From positions 6,999,001 to 7,063,000 of the forward strand of contig NZ_OBMJ01000001.1 of NCBI RefSeq assembly GCF_900199205.1: DNA of 64,000 nucleotides. The letters run 5' to 3'. The position numbers and the translations under genes were made by a program. This stretch comes from Streptomyces sp. 1331.2 (GTDB taxonomy: Bacteria > Actinomycetota > Actinomycetes > Streptomycetales > Streptomycetaceae). The notes under the pieces are model-generated. The model was not told the origin of the DNA. It saw only the letters and a list, made by a program, of their open reading frames with translations, and did not search any database. This document shows positions 1-8,140 of the stretch, piece after piece (positions within the stretch are counted from its first letter, which is position 1; each line of letters opens with the position of its first letter).

Positions 1-5
1 CGATT

Positions 6-41
6 CCCCTGCCGCACCCGGTTTCCCGGCTGCGGCAGGGG
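6..41. terminator. Perfect 11-bp stem-loop at the window edge
   Basis: CCCCTGCCGCA (6-16) pairs perfectly with TGCGGCAGGGG (31-41) around a 14-base loop. No T-tract follows, which is usual for actinomycete terminators. It probably ends a gene lying left of the window; this is inferred from structure and position only. Confidence 0.55.
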
Positions 42-74
42 GCGCGTCCAGGGCCTGTCCGGGGGACAGAACAC

Positions 75-240
75 CTAGGGCGTGTCTGACAATTCCCGCC
101 GGGCGCGCGACGCCGGGGCACGCACCTCGCCGCGTTGTCGTCGGTCGCCGATGCTCCGCATGGACTCCCTCCTCCGCCTTGCGATGCACGCACCCCAACG
201 CCGCGCGCTGATCCGCCGCGAATTGTCAGACACGCCCTAG
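75..240. mobile_element. Short non-coding inverted-repeat element (MITE-like) flanked by CTAG
   Basis: Positions 75-95 and 220-240 are a perfect 21-bp inverted repeat whose outermost four bases read CTAG on both sides. If CTAG (or the inner TA) is the target duplication, the element is about 158 bp with 17-bp termini starting GGCGTGTCTGACAATTC. The interior is GC-rich and has no credible ORF, so it cannot move itself and needs a transposase in trans. The right copy of CTAG supplies the TAG stop codon of the minus-strand quinone oxidoreductase gene (237-239). The complete IS at 34.9 kb also sits in a CTAG duplication, but its inner terminal repeats differ, so a shared transposase is not shown. 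Confidence 0.7.
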
Positions 241-1208
241 TCGCCCAGGACGGCGATCCGGCCGGTGCTCAGCCCGTCGGCGACCCGTTGGACGGCGTCG
301 GCCGCGCCGGCCAGCGGCACCCGGGCGCTGACCAGGGGCCGGACGGCGCCCTGGTCGGCGAGCTTGGTCAGCTCCTCGTGCGCGGCGCGGACGGCCTGTG
401 GGTCCTGGGTGTTGTACAGGCCCCAGTGCAGGCCGAGGATCGAGTAGTTCTTCACCAGGGCGTGGTTGAGCGCCGGTGCCGGGATCTGCCCGGCGGCGAA
501 GCCGACCACCACGATCCGGCCCTCGAAGGCGACGCACTTGGTGGAGCCGGTGTAGGCCGCGCCGCCGACCGGGTCGAAGACCACGTCCGCGCCGCGCCCG
601 CCGGTGGCCTCCTTGACGGCGGCGACGAAGTCCCGCTCCGTACGGTCCACCACCACGTCGGCGCCGAGCGCCCGGGCCGCCTCCGCCTTCGCCGGGCCGC
701 CGACCACCGCGATCACCCGGGCTCCGGCGGCCCGGCCGAGCTGGAGCGCCGCGCTGCCGACACCGCCGGCCGCCGCGTGCACCAGCAGGGTCTCCCCGGC
801 CCGCAGCCGGGCCCGGCGGTGCAGCGCGAACCAGGCGGTCTGGTAGCCGATGTGCAGCGCCGCCGCCTCGGCGTCGTCCAGCGCCTCGGGCGCGGGGAAC
901 GCGGCCGCGGCGTCCAGCAGTGCGTACTCGGCGAAGGCGCCCTGCGGCAGCAGCGGGTTGCCGATCAGCCGCTCGCCCCGCCGGGGCCCGTCCGCGACCT
1001 CGCCGCACAGCTCCACCCCGGGGGTGAACGGCAGCGGCGGGCGGACCTGGTACTGCCCGCGGACCATCAGCGCGTCCGGGAAGTTGACGGCGGCGGCCCG
1101 CACCCGGACCAGCAGCTGCCCCGGGCCGGCGACCGGCCGTGCGACGTCCTCGGCGAGCCGCATCACCGCGGCCGGCTCGCCGAGCTCTCCCACCTGCCAG
1201 GCCCTCAC
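237..1208 (-). CDS. NADPH:quinone oxidoreductase family protein (MDR superfamily)
   Basis: A 323-aa zinc-free medium-chain dehydrogenase/reductase of the quinone oxidoreductase type, expected to reduce quinones or enone-like acyl substrates with NADPH in the cytoplasm. The N-terminal GroES-like fold is followed by the nucleotide-binding stretch HAAAGGVGSAALQLG (about residues 135-150) and the late motif DVVFDPVGG; no structural-zinc cysteine cluster is visible. The GTG start overlaps the stop of the preceding SDR gene by four bases (GTGA, 1205-1208), so it is the third gene of a translationally coupled operon. Its TAG stop lies in the CTAG at the edge of the inverted-repeat element. Family assignment is firm; substrate unknown. 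Confidence 0.9.
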   Translation of the reverse strand: MRAWQVGELGEPAAVMRLAEDVARPVAGPGQLLVRVRAAAVNFPDALMVRGQYQVRPPLPFTPGVELCGEVADGPRRGERLIGNPLLPQGAFAEYALLDAAAAFPAPEALDDAEAAALHIGYQTAWFALHRRARLRAGETLLVHAAAGGVGSAALQLGRAAGARVIAVVGGPAKAEAARALGADVVVDRTERDFVAAVKEATGGRGADVVFDPVGGAAYTGSTKCVAFEGRIVVVGFAAGQIPAPALNHALVKNYSILGLHWGLYNTQDPQAVRAAHEELTKLADQGAVRPLVSARVPLAGAADAVQRVADGLSTGRIAVLGD

Positions 1209-2005
1209 AGCGCCGCACCCTTCTCCAGTCCCTGCTGGAGCCGGTTCATCCCGGCGATCCAGCGGTCCGGTTCGGTGGCCCGGACCCGGTAGTACTCGGC
1301 GACCTCGGGGTGCGGAAGGATCAGGAAGCGCTCCTCGCCCAGGGCGGCCAGCGTGGCCTCGGCGACGTCCTCCGGGTCCAGCGCGGTCGGCGCCAGCAGC
1401 GCCTCGCCGACGGCGCCGGTCGAGGCGAGCATGTCGGTGCGCACGCCCTGCGGGCAGAGCGCGTGCACCCGGACGCCCCGGTGGCGGTAGGTCGCGGAGA
1501 GCCATTCGGCGAAGGCGAGCGCGCCGTGCTTGCTGACCGCGTACGGGGCCGACCCGAGCATGGTGAGCAGCCCGGCGGCGGAGACGGTGGCCAGGAAGCG
1601 GCCCTCGCCGCGCTCCAGCCAGCGGGGGAGCAGCAGGTCGGCGGCCCGGACGTGCGCGAGCACGTTGACCTCCCAGGCGCTCTCCCAGGCGGCGGCGGGC
1701 GCGTCGGCCCCGCCGACCGGGGCGACGCCCGCGTTGGCGCACCACACGTCGATCTCGCCCAGGGCGGCCCGGGCCTGCCCGACCAGGGCGGCCAGGCCCT
1801 CGGCGGAGGCGGCGTCCCCGGGCAGGGCGGTGCCGGAGCAGTCCTTGGCGACGGCGTGGGCGGCCTCGGCGTCCAGGTCGTTGACCACCACCCGGGCCCC
1901 GGCGGCCGCGAAGGCCCGGGCGAGCGCGGCCCCGATGCCCCGGCCGGCGCCGGTCACCACCACGCCCTGGCCGGCGAACCGGTCGGCGAAAGCCCCGGCC
2001 GTCAC
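1205..2005 (-). CDS. SDR family oxidoreductase
   Basis: A 266-aa classical short-chain dehydrogenase. It shows the cofactor motif TGAGRGIG near the N-terminus, an acidic residue after beta-2 (VVVNDLD) favouring NAD(H), the NAG motif as ANAG, and the catalytic set S...YAVSK. The GTG start overlaps the stop of the upstream SDR gene (GTGA, 2002-2005), and its own stop overlaps the quinone oxidoreductase start, so the three genes are one transcript. Together they resemble actinobacterial lipid or acyl-CoA catabolic operons under TetR control; that pathway role is inferred. Confidence 0.9.
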   Translation of the reverse strand: MTAGAFADRFAGQGVVVTGAGRGIGAALARAFAAAGARVVVNDLDAEAAHAVAKDCSGTALPGDAASAEGLAALVGQARAALGEIDVWCANAGVAPVGGADAPAAAWESAWEVNVLAHVRAADLLLPRWLERGEGRFLATVSAAGLLTMLGSAPYAVSKHGALAFAEWLSATYRHRGVRVHALCPQGVRTDMLASTGAVGEALLAPTALDPEDVAEATLAALGEERFLILPHPEVAEYYRVRATEPDRWIAGMNRLQQGLEKGAAL

Positions 2006-2760
2006 ATCCCACCGCCGAGGGTGACTCCGCCGTCGACGACGAGGGTCTGGCCGGTGATCCAGCCGGAGTCCGGGGAGAGCAGGAAGGCGACGGCGCCCGC
2101 GACGTCCTCGGGGACGCCGAGCCGGCCGAGCGGGTACGCGGCGGCGACCTTCTCCTCGCGGCCCTCGTACAGCGCCTCGGCGAACTTGGTCTTGACCACG
2201 GCGGGGGCGACGGCGTTGACCCGGATGCCCTGCGGGCCCAGCTCGGCACCGAGCTCGGTGGTGAGCCGGATCAGCGCGGCCTTGCTGACGCCGTACATGC
2301 CGATCCCGGCGGAGGCGCGGATGCCGGCGACGGAGGCGACGTTGACGATCGAGCCGCCGTGCTCGCCCATCCACGCGGCGTGCACGCGGCGGGTCCAGGC
2401 CAGCGGGCCGAGCACGTTGACGGCGAAGATCTTGGCGGCGGCGGCCTCGTCGGTGTCCAGGACCGGGCCGTACACCGGGTTGATGCCGGTGTTGTTGACC
2501 AGGTGGTCGAGCCGTCCGAAGGCCTCCAGGGTGCGGGCGACGGCCTCCTCCTGGTGGGCCGGATCGTCGGCCTTGCCCGCCACGGCGATCGCGTTGTCGG
2601 GGCCGCCCAGGTCCCGGACGGCCTCGGCCAGCGGCTCGGGGTTGCGGGCGGTGAGGCAGACCTTGGCGCCGCGGGCGACCAGCTCGCTCGCGATGCCCAG
2701 GCCGATGCCCCGGCTCGATCCGGTGACGACGGCCACCCGGCCCTTGAAGGAGTGCACCAC
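2002..2760 (-). CDS. SDR family oxidoreductase (FabG-like)
   Basis: A 252-aa classical SDR similar to 3-oxoacyl-ACP/CoA reductases. It has TGSSRGIG near the N-terminus, NNTG in place of the usual NNAG, catalytic S and YGVSK, and a C-terminal [11 protein letters not shown], typical of the family. The arginine in LTARN suggests NADPH preference. GTG at 2760 is chosen because AGGA lies six bases upstream; GTG at 2757 is possible. It is the first gene of the operon and is divergent from the TetR gene at 2989, with a palindrome in the gap that could control both. Confidence 0.9.
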   Translation of the reverse strand: MVHSFKGRVAVVTGSSRGIGLGIASELVARGAKVCLTARNPEPLAEAVRDLGGPDNAIAVAGKADDPAHQEEAVARTLEAFGRLDHLVNNTGINPVYGPVLDTDEAAAAKIFAVNVLGPLAWTRRVHAAWMGEHGGSIVNVASVAGIRASAGIGMYGVSKAALIRLTTELGAELGPQGIRVNAVAPAVVKTKFAEALYEGREEKVAAAYPLGRLGVPEDVAGAVAFLLSPDSGWITGQTLVVDGGVTLGGGM

Positions 2761-2860
2761 GGAGCGTCCTGCCTTTCCCACGGGGATCTCGTCTGCGACC
2801 GCCCGTATGACGTGTGCGGCCGCCGGGCGACCTCGGCGACCGCCGGTGTGACGTGTGACG

Positions 2861-2884
2861 TGCTGACTAAGCGCTTGCTCAGCA
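2861..2884. promoter_or_regulatory. Candidate TetR operator, 24-bp palindrome
   Basis: TGCTGA at 2861 and TCAGCA at 2879 flank the core AAGCGCTT; 20 of 24 positions are symmetric. The inner ACTAAGCGCTTGCT resembles operators of lipid-catabolism TetR repressors such as KstR2 (AnCAAGnnCTTGnT), with one mismatch. It lies in the gap between the SDR operon and the divergent TetR gene, so dual control is likely by inference. Confidence 0.6.
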
Positions 2885-2988
2885 TGGTGTCGGTGCGGGA
2901 GCCTGTCAACAGGCCGCCCGCGTCCGCCGGGCCGCCGACGAGAAAGCCTGTACGAGTTCCGGCACGACTTCTCTGCGAGGATGGCGCC

Positions 2989-3615
2989 ATGACCAGCACT
3001 CCGATCGCCGACCTCTGGCCGACCCTGCCCGGCGCCGACACCCGCCCCGAGGCGGCGTACCGGCTGCTCCAGGCCGCCGCCGAGTCGTTCGCGGAGCGCG
3101 GCTTCCACGCCACCACCACCCGGGACATCGCCACCGCCGCCGGGATGAGCCCGGCCGCGCTGTACATCCACTACCAGTCGAAGGCCGCACTGCTCGCCGA
3201 GATCAGCCAGGCCGGGCACGCCGCCACGCTCGCCCTGGTCCGGGCGGCCGCGGCCGGTGAGGGCGGCCCGGCGGAGCGGATGCGGCGGCTGGTCGAGCAG
3301 TTCACCGCCTGGCACGCCCGGGCCCGTACGGTCGGCCGGGTGGTCAACTACGAGCTGCACGCCCTGCCCGAGGACGCCTACGCGGTGGTCGCGGCGCTGC
3401 GCCTGGACATCGAGCGCGAGGTCAGCGCGCTGATCGAGGAGGGCGCTGCGGCCGGGGAGTTCCAGGTCTCGGAGGTGCGCACGGCGGCCCGCGCGGTCAC
3501 CTCGCTGGGCATCGACGTCTCCCGCTGGTACACCGACCGCTCGACCGAGGCCCCGGAGGAGCTGGGCCGCAGATACGGCGAGCTGGTGCTGCGGATGCTC
3601 GGCGCCCGGGTCTGA
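2989..3615 (+). CDS. TetR/AcrR family transcriptional regulator
   Basis: A 208-aa one-component repressor. The N-terminal helix-turn-helix includes [20 protein letters not shown] and the recognition-helix region [16 protein letters not shown]; the C-terminal part is an all-helical ligand domain. An ATG at 2981 runs straight into TGA, so the ATG at 2989 with GAGG at 2977-2980 is the start. Divergent placement next to the SDR/SDR/quinone oxidoreductase operon, with a strong palindrome between them, suggests that it represses that operon and itself, probably with an acyl-CoA-like inducer. Confidence 0.9.
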   Translation: MTSTPIADLWPTLPGADTRPEAAYRLLQAAAESFAERGFHATTTRDIATAAGMSPAALYIHYQSKAALLAEISQAGHAATLALVRAAAAGEGGPAERMRRLVEQFTAWHARARTVGRVVNYELHALPEDAYAVVAALRLDIEREVSALIEEGAAAGEFQVSEVRTAARAVTSLGIDVSRWYTDRSTEAPEELGRRYGELVLRMLGARV

Positions 3616-3992
3616 GCCCAGGGGCACGGGGGCGGCGGGGGCGGGCGGCCCGGACCGCCCTTGACCTGTCCACGGAGTGCGAGCAGACTCGTATACGAAG
3701 TACGTGTGCCTCGTAGGCGTACAGCGCAGGGACCGGCACGCAGGGTGGCAGCGAAACCCCGACACCGCGGGCCCCTCCCCGGCGCACTCCCACCGCAGCC
3801 TCCGACACTGCGGATCGAAGCAGAACCACCTCCCACGGCGACCACGCCCCCGACCGGCGGCGCCGACGGGGAGCGACCCCCGACCCGGGCCGGCCCGGCC
3901 GGGTCGTGCCGCCGCCACGGCGCGGCGGCACGGGAACGGCGCGCGCTGCGTCGCGGCGCGGCCCGGGCGGTTGGAGAAGGGGAGGCGCAGTG
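3616..3992. other. 377-bp intergenic stretch between the TetR gene and a small membrane protein gene
   Basis: No convincing gene is seen. The open frame from TTG 3661 to TGA 3993 is Arg/Pro-rich and looks like composition-driven read-through. The stretch contains a perfect 10-bp palindrome TCGTATACGA (3689-3698) and a TTGACC (3661-3666) that may belong to a promoter for the 3993-6440 gene run, although no well-spaced -10 box is obvious. Confidence 0.4.
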
Positions 3993-4256
3993 ATGCCCTT
4001 CCGGCAATCGCGTCCGGTCCGGCGCCGCTTCTGGCTGGAGACGGCCCTCGGCGGGCTGTCCGGACTGCTGTTCCTGCTCACCCTGGTGTGGCCGCAGTGG
4101 ATCGAGACGCTCATCGGCATCGACCCGGACGCCGGCAGCGGCGCAGCGGAATGGCTGGTGGTCGCGCTGGCGGCCGCCGTCACCGCCGCCTGCCTGCTCG
4201 GCGCCCGGATCGAGTGGCGCCGGGCGCGCCCGTCCTCGGCCCGTGCCGCCCGCTGA
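3993..4256 (+). CDS. Small two-helix membrane protein, unknown function
   Basis: An 87-aa protein with two hydrophobic segments, about residues 20-35 ([17 protein letters not shown]) and 54-70, separated by an acidic extracellular-type loop and ending in a basic tail. GGAGG at 3981-3985 suits the ATG at 3993; a GTG at 3990 in the same frame is an alternative. It heads a closely spaced run with the next two genes (18-bp and 6-bp gaps), so the three are probably co-transcribed. I do not recognise the family. Confidence 0.65.
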   Translation: MPFRQSRPVRRRFWLETALGGLSGLLFLLTLVWPQWIETLIGIDPDAGSGAAEWLVVALAAAVTAACLLGARIEWRRARPSSARAAR

Positions 4257-4274
4257 CGGGCGAGGAGGACCGTC

Positions 4275-5048
4275 ATGTCTGACACATCACCCGGTGTCGC
4301 CCCCGAGCGGCTGACCGAACTCGTCCGGAAGGCTCCACTGAGCTTCGTGGGCACGGTCACCAGGGTCGGCGGCACCTCGCTCGCGGCCTTCCCGGCCGAC
4401 GCCCGCAACGAACGCACGACCGTGGTCCGGGTGGACCAGGTGCTGCACGCGCCCGAGGCCTTCCGGCAGCTCGCGGGCAGCGAGGTCACCGTCCAACTGG
4501 CCCCGGACGACGACCTGTTGGCCGTCGGCGACACGAGGGCGTTCTTCACCCAGGGCCTGGTCTACGGCGAGACCCTGGGCGTCACCGAGGTCGGCCGGCT
4601 GCCGGCCGAGACCGTCCAGCGGCACGTCTCGCTCGCCGCCACCACGGCCGACGAACTGCCGTTCTCCGCGGTGCAACGGGAGATCCGCAACCAGGACCTG
4701 GCCGCGCACGCCGCGGAGGCGGACGCCGTCGTCGTCGCCACCGTGGCCGGCCTGGAGGACCTGGGCCTGCCGTCGTACTCCGAGCACGCCCCGCACTGGT
4801 GGCGTGCCACGCTCGACGTCTCGCACGTCGAGGCCGGCGCTGTCGAACCCGGGCGGATCAGCGTCCTCTACCCGAGCAGCGAGGACGTCCGCTGGCGCCA
4901 CGTGCCCAAGCCGCTGCCCGGACAGCCGGGCCTGTGGCTGCTGCACGGGACGTCCGGCGAGCTGGCCGCGCACGCGCCGTACCGACTGCTCGACGCCGAC
5001 GACTACCAGCCCGCCCAGAAGCTCGCCGACCTAAGGGAACGGAGGTGA
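4275..5048 (+). CDS. Hypothetical protein with two similar beta-rich halves
   Basis: A 257-aa protein I do not recognise. It seems to contain two related halves: FVGTVTRVGG...TTVVRVDQVLHAP near residues 24-65, and VVVATVAGLED...WRATLDVSHVEAG near 155-197. Each is a beta-strand pair followed by a strand/turn, like small beta-barrel domains that sense or bind extracellular ligands. There is no signal peptide or TM helix. GAGGAGG sits just upstream of ATG 4275. It lies between a two-helix membrane protein and an Asp-box propeller protein in one apparent operon, which suggests a cell-surface or stress-related complex; this is inference only. Confidence 0.7.
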   Translation: MSDTSPGVAPERLTELVRKAPLSFVGTVTRVGGTSLAAFPADARNERTTVVRVDQVLHAPEAFRQLAGSEVTVQLAPDDDLLAVGDTRAFFTQGLVYGETLGVTEVGRLPAETVQRHVSLAATTADELPFSAVQREIRNQDLAAHAAEADAVVVATVAGLEDLGLPSYSEHAPHWWRATLDVSHVEAGAVEPGRISVLYPSSEDVRWRHVPKPLPGQPGLWLLHGTSGELAAHAPYRLLDADDYQPAQKLADLRERR

Positions 5049-5054
5049 GCCCGG

Positions 5055-6440
5055 ATGCCCACCATCAAGGTCGTCGACATCACCCCCAAGTCGCTGAGCG
5101 GCGAAACGAAGCTGGACAATGAGCCCAGCATCGCGGTCAACCCGGAGAACCCGAACGAGATCGTCGCGACGGCGTTCACCGCCGCCCCGCTGGGCAGCCC
5201 CTTCGCCCCCGTGTACGTCTCGACCGACGGCGGGAACACGTGGGTGCTGAACCCGGTCGTCCCGGGCAACGGGGGCCTCGGCACCGGGGACATCAGCGTC
5301 GGCTTCGCCTCGCAGGGCGGTCAGCTCTACACCGGCATCCTCAACGGGCTGACCGGCGACCTGCAGATCCTGCGCGCACCGACGATCACCTCGGCCACGC
5401 CGATGAGCGTGCTCGTCGACCGCAGCGACGTGGACCAGCCCTGGGTGGTCGCCATCACCGTCTCGGTGAACGGCCACGACAGCGACCGGGTGTACGTCGG
5501 CAACAACGACGCCGCCTCGCCGACGGGGAGCGCCACCGTGGACGTCTCGGGAGACGCCCGCACCGGGCCGGCTCCGGCCGGGTTCGGCCCCGTCCGGCTC
5601 GACCGGCGCCCCGGCACGCTCTTCGACGGGCCGCCGGTGCGGATCGCGGCGCACCCGGACGGCACGGTCTACGTCGCGTTCCAGAGCTTCACCGCCGAAG
5701 ACCCCGTGGACAAGGCCCAGATGACCTTCGACGTCGTGGTGGCCCGCGACGACCGGGGCGGCATCGGAGCGAAGCCCTTCGAAGACCTGCTGGACTCGGC
5801 CGACGGCGAGGTCGGCCAGCGCGTGGTCACCGGCCGGAAGGTCCGGTTCAACTCCAAGCAGCGGACGCTGGGCCAGGAACGCACCGGCGCCGACCTCTCG
5901 ATCGGGGTGGACCCGACGGACTCCGACAGCGTGTGGATCGCCTACTGCGACAACCTCGGCGGAACCGCCCCCACCGACTACGTGCTGCACACCCGCCACT
6001 CGAAGGACCGGGGGCACACCTGGTCGGCGGCGCGCCCGGACGTGGTCGGCGGCAAGAACCCGTCGTGGGCGGTCAACTCCGACGGGCTGGTCGGCCTGGT
6101 CTACCAGCGGCTGGCCGACAACCAGTGGTCGACGGTGCTGGAGCTGACCGGTGACGGCTTCGCGACGGTGGAGAGCCACGTGCTGCACCAGGCCCCGGGC
6201 GACGTCCCGCCGGCCGGGAGGCAACTGCCGTACCTCGGCGACTACATCCGGATGGTCGCGGTAGGGAAGGACTTCTACGGGATCTTCGCCGGCAACAACA
6301 CCCCGGACCGGGCCAACTTCCCGGTGGGCGTGACGTACCAGCGCAACGCCAACTTCACCACCCACCAACTGCTCGCCCTGGACGCGTTCACCACGGTGCC
6401 ACCGTCCATCGACCCGTTCTTCTTCCACCGCGCCGCCTAG
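5055..6440 (+). CDS. Sialidase-like (BNR/Asp-box) beta-propeller protein
   Basis: A 461-aa propeller-type protein. Asp-box-like turns are visible: STDGGNTWV near residue 57 and SKDRGHTWS near 316, plus the recurrent pattern of DNEPSIAVNPENPNEI at the start, as in the exo-alpha-sialidase superfamily. The catalytic Arg triad of true sialidases cannot be assigned, so a binding role is as likely as hydrolysis. No signal peptide is present, unusual for this fold. ATG 5055 follows GGAGG (5039-5043), which overlaps the end of the upstream gene. Last gene of the 3993-6440 run, followed by a strong hairpin. Confidence 0.75.
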   Translation: MPTIKVVDITPKSLSGETKLDNEPSIAVNPENPNEIVATAFTAAPLGSPFAPVYVSTDGGNTWVLNPVVPGNGGLGTGDISVGFASQGGQLYTGILNGLTGDLQILRAPTITSATPMSVLVDRSDVDQPWVVAITVSVNGHDSDRVYVGNNDAASPTGSATVDVSGDARTGPAPAGFGPVRLDRRPGTLFDGPPVRIAAHPDGTVYVAFQSFTAEDPVDKAQMTFDVVVARDDRGGIGAKPFEDLLDSADGEVGQRVVTGRKVRFNSKQRTLGQERTGADLSIGVDPTDSDSVWIAYCDNLGGTAPTDYVLHTRHSKDRGHTWSAARPDVVGGKNPSWAVNSDGLVGLVYQRLADNQWSTVLELTGDGFATVESHVLHQAPGDVPPAGRQLPYLGDYIRMVAVGKDFYGIFAGNNTPDRANFPVGVTYQRNANFTTHQLLALDAFTTVPPSIDPFFFHRAA

Positions 6441-6476
6441 CGCTTTTCACGTCGCCACGCAGCGCTTCTCGCGCCC

Positions 6477-6510
6477 GGGCGCCCGCCACGGTCGATCGTG
6501 GCGGGCGCCC
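6477..6510. terminator. Bidirectional terminator hairpin
   Basis: GGGCGCCCGCCACG (6477-6490) pairs perfectly with 6497-6510 around a 6-base loop. It sits between the convergent propeller gene and the M14 peptidase gene and can serve both. Confidence 0.8.
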
Positions 6511-6555
6511 AGCTGTCGGGCACTGTGGCTTCGGGGGTGTTCGGTTCGGGGGTGT

Positions 6556-7629
6556 TCAGGCGGCGGCCAGGCAGAACTGCACCAGCCCGGCGTCCACTTC
6601 GAGGACGATCTCCTGCATCTCCGCCCACGGCGGGTGGAACGCGGTGCCCCACTCGACGGTGAAGCCGAGCACCTTCTCCCGGTCCGGGTTGACGAAGTGC
6701 CGGGAGTAGACGTAGTCGTCGCTGGTCCCGCTGGTCGGGTAGAGGTGGAAGCCGGACATCGGCTTGTACGTCACGCCGCGCACGCCGTGGACGCCCAGGC
6801 AGAACGCCTCGGCGAGCAGCACGGCGGCGTCCTCGTCGCCCTTGGGGATGTACTCGGCGTACGTGAGGTCGCCGGGCAGGCCGCGCTTGCCGTCGAACGC
6901 GTGGTTGCGGAAGTTCATGGCGGGGTCGACCGACTGGTTCTCGTCGTCGCCCCAGTTGTAGAGCATGTCCTTGGAGTAGCTGTGCACGTCGACGAACCAC
7001 CGGGTCCGCGGGAACCGGTCGAGCAGCCAGCGGACGTTGCGGGTCTCCGGCTCGGAGAACGCGCTCGGGCCGGCGTAGACGTACCGGTCGCAGGGGTTGG
7101 TCGACACCTGGGGGTGTGCGTTCGGGTCGAAGGCGGTGGTGAAGTCGAAGAGGAAGTCGTAGTTGCGGTTGAGGTCGACGCCGACGCAGGCCGGGTCCGA
7201 CTGGCTGCCGTTGTTGTGCGGGTTGCGGTTCTTGCGCCACATCGGCTTGACGGTCTGGCTGTAGAGCCGGCCGTCCGGATTGACCAGCGGGAAGATCACC
7301 AGGTCCAGGCGGCGGAGCAGGCTCAGCACCTGGTCGGCGGTGAAGGTGGTGTCGTGGTAGCCGAGGCCGGTGCCGTTCTGGTGGGCCTCCAGCAGGTCGG
7401 CGGCGAGGTGGACGAGGATCTCGCAGCTGCCCCACTCACGGGCGTGGACGCCGCCGATCATCATCACGCACGGCTTCGGGATGCCGGCGGGGGCGCCGAT
7501 CTTCAGGGCGTGGGCGGTGCGGCCCTCCCAGGAGGGCTCGGGCAGGGTGATGAGTTCGGTGAGCCCGGGGTAGGCGGTGGCCAGGCTGGTCACGGCGGAC
7601 TCGACCTCGGTGATGTTCAGGTACGGCAT
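6556..7629 (-). CDS. M14 family zinc carboxypeptidase (carboxypeptidase A-like)
   Basis: A 357-aa metallocarboxypeptidase domain. Zinc ligands are visible as His62 and Glu65 in GGVHAREWGS and His216 in DVHSYS. The substrate-carboxylate Arg and neighbours are in DLNRNYD (Arg155), and the general base is Glu326 in FTVEWGT. It cleaves C-terminal residues from peptides. Unlike most actinomycete M14 enzymes it has no signal peptide and no N-terminal prodomain: the catalytic fold starts at residue 1. A prodomain-like 109-aa protein is encoded 15 bp upstream. GGGAGG precedes the ATG. Probably controlled by the TetR gene upstream. Confidence 0.92.
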   Translation of the reverse strand: MPYLNITEVESAVTSLATAYPGLTELITLPEPSWEGRTAHALKIGAPAGIPKPCVMMIGGVHAREWGSCEILVHLAADLLEAHQNGTGLGYHDTTFTADQVLSLLRRLDLVIFPLVNPDGRLYSQTVKPMWRKNRNPHNNGSQSDPACVGVDLNRNYDFLFDFTTAFDPNAHPQVSTNPCDRYVYAGPSAFSEPETRNVRWLLDRFPRTRWFVDVHSYSKDMLYNWGDDENQSVDPAMNFRNHAFDGKRGLPGDLTYAEYIPKGDEDAAVLLAEAFCLGVHGVRGVTYKPMSGFHLYPTSGTSDDYVYSRHFVNPDREKVLGFTVEWGTAFHPPWAEMQEIVLEVDAGLVQFCLAAA

Positions 7630-7644
7630 GGCGGGCCTCCCGGG

Positions 7645-7974
7645 TCAGCCGGCGAGCTTGGCGGCCAGGCCGTGCGGGACGGCGTCGGCGGCGGCGAACC
7701 GGTCGCCGGTGCCGACCTCGGCCTGGGCGGCGCGTCCGGCCTCGCTGGCGTTGCCGGTCCGGGTGACCGTGACGCCCTCGCGTTCGAGGGCCGGGATCTC
7801 GGAGGCCGGGGCGTAGACGTCGATGCCGATACGGCCGTCCGCCTCGACGTGCGGGCGTCCGCCGACGTCGGGACGGGTCTCGTGGAGCAGGGTGCGCAGG
7901 GTCTCGCGGTCTTCGGCGATGACGTGCAGGCGCAGGATGTCGTCGTGGGGTGCTTCGTTCGGAACGGCGGACAT
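7645..7974 (-). CDS. Small M14-associated protein, possibly a stand-alone prodomain or inhibitor
   Basis: A 109-aa soluble protein with no signal peptide. Its layout, LRLHVIAEDRETLRTLL followed by GRIGIDVYAPASEIPALE and EGVTVTRTGN, resembles the strand-helix-strand prodomains that precede secreted M14 carboxypeptidases, where the helix is followed by a hydrophobic strand. The M14 enzyme encoded 15 bp downstream lacks such a domain, so this gene may supply it in trans as chaperone or inhibitor (inference). The ATG at 7974 is preceded by GGAAGAAG. An ATACNNNGTAC-like operator lies about 155 bp upstream. Confidence 0.7.
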   Translation of the reverse strand: MSAVPNEAPHDDILRLHVIAEDRETLRTLLHETRPDVGGRPHVEADGRIGIDVYAPASEIPALEREGVTVTRTGNASEAGRAAQAEVGTGDRFAAADAVPHGLAAKLAG

Positions 7975-8006
7975 GGGGGACTTCTTCCGGGCGCCGCCGG
8001 CGCTTC

Positions 8007-8100
8007 GGGGAGTGCTCGGGGGAGCTGGTCCTCGGGGGAGTGCTCGGGCGAGCGGGTCCTCGGGGAGTGCTCGGAAGTACTCCGGGGCTTGCTCGGCGGT
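8007..8100. repeat. Short tandem repeat in the 5' leader of the M14 operon
   Basis: GGGGAGTGCTCGG occurs at 8007, 8035 and 8062, within a degenerate 27-28-bp unit that also repeats GTCCTCGGGG. It lies between the putative operator and the start of the small M14-associated gene, so it would be in the transcript leader. Confidence 0.7.
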
Positions 8101-8128
8101 GCCGATCTGGGCGGATATGTCCGACGTG

Positions 8129-8140
8129 TACCTCGTATCC
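8129..8140 (-). promoter_or_regulatory. Candidate TetR operator of the M14 operon
   Basis: Read on the minus strand this is GGATACGAGGTA, an imperfect ATAC-N3-GTAC dyad. The same 12-mer with one change (GGATACAAGGTA) occurs upstream of the adjacent TetR gene at 8928. It overlaps the 3' boundary of the TetR gene and lies about 155 bp upstream of the M14 operon start. Confidence 0.55.

Noticed and set aside
3661-3993. Open frame of 110 codons between the TetR gene and the small membrane protein gene
   Set aside because: Arg/Pro-rich composition, TTG start with no RBS and no family resemblance; typical read-through of GC-rich non-coding DNA.
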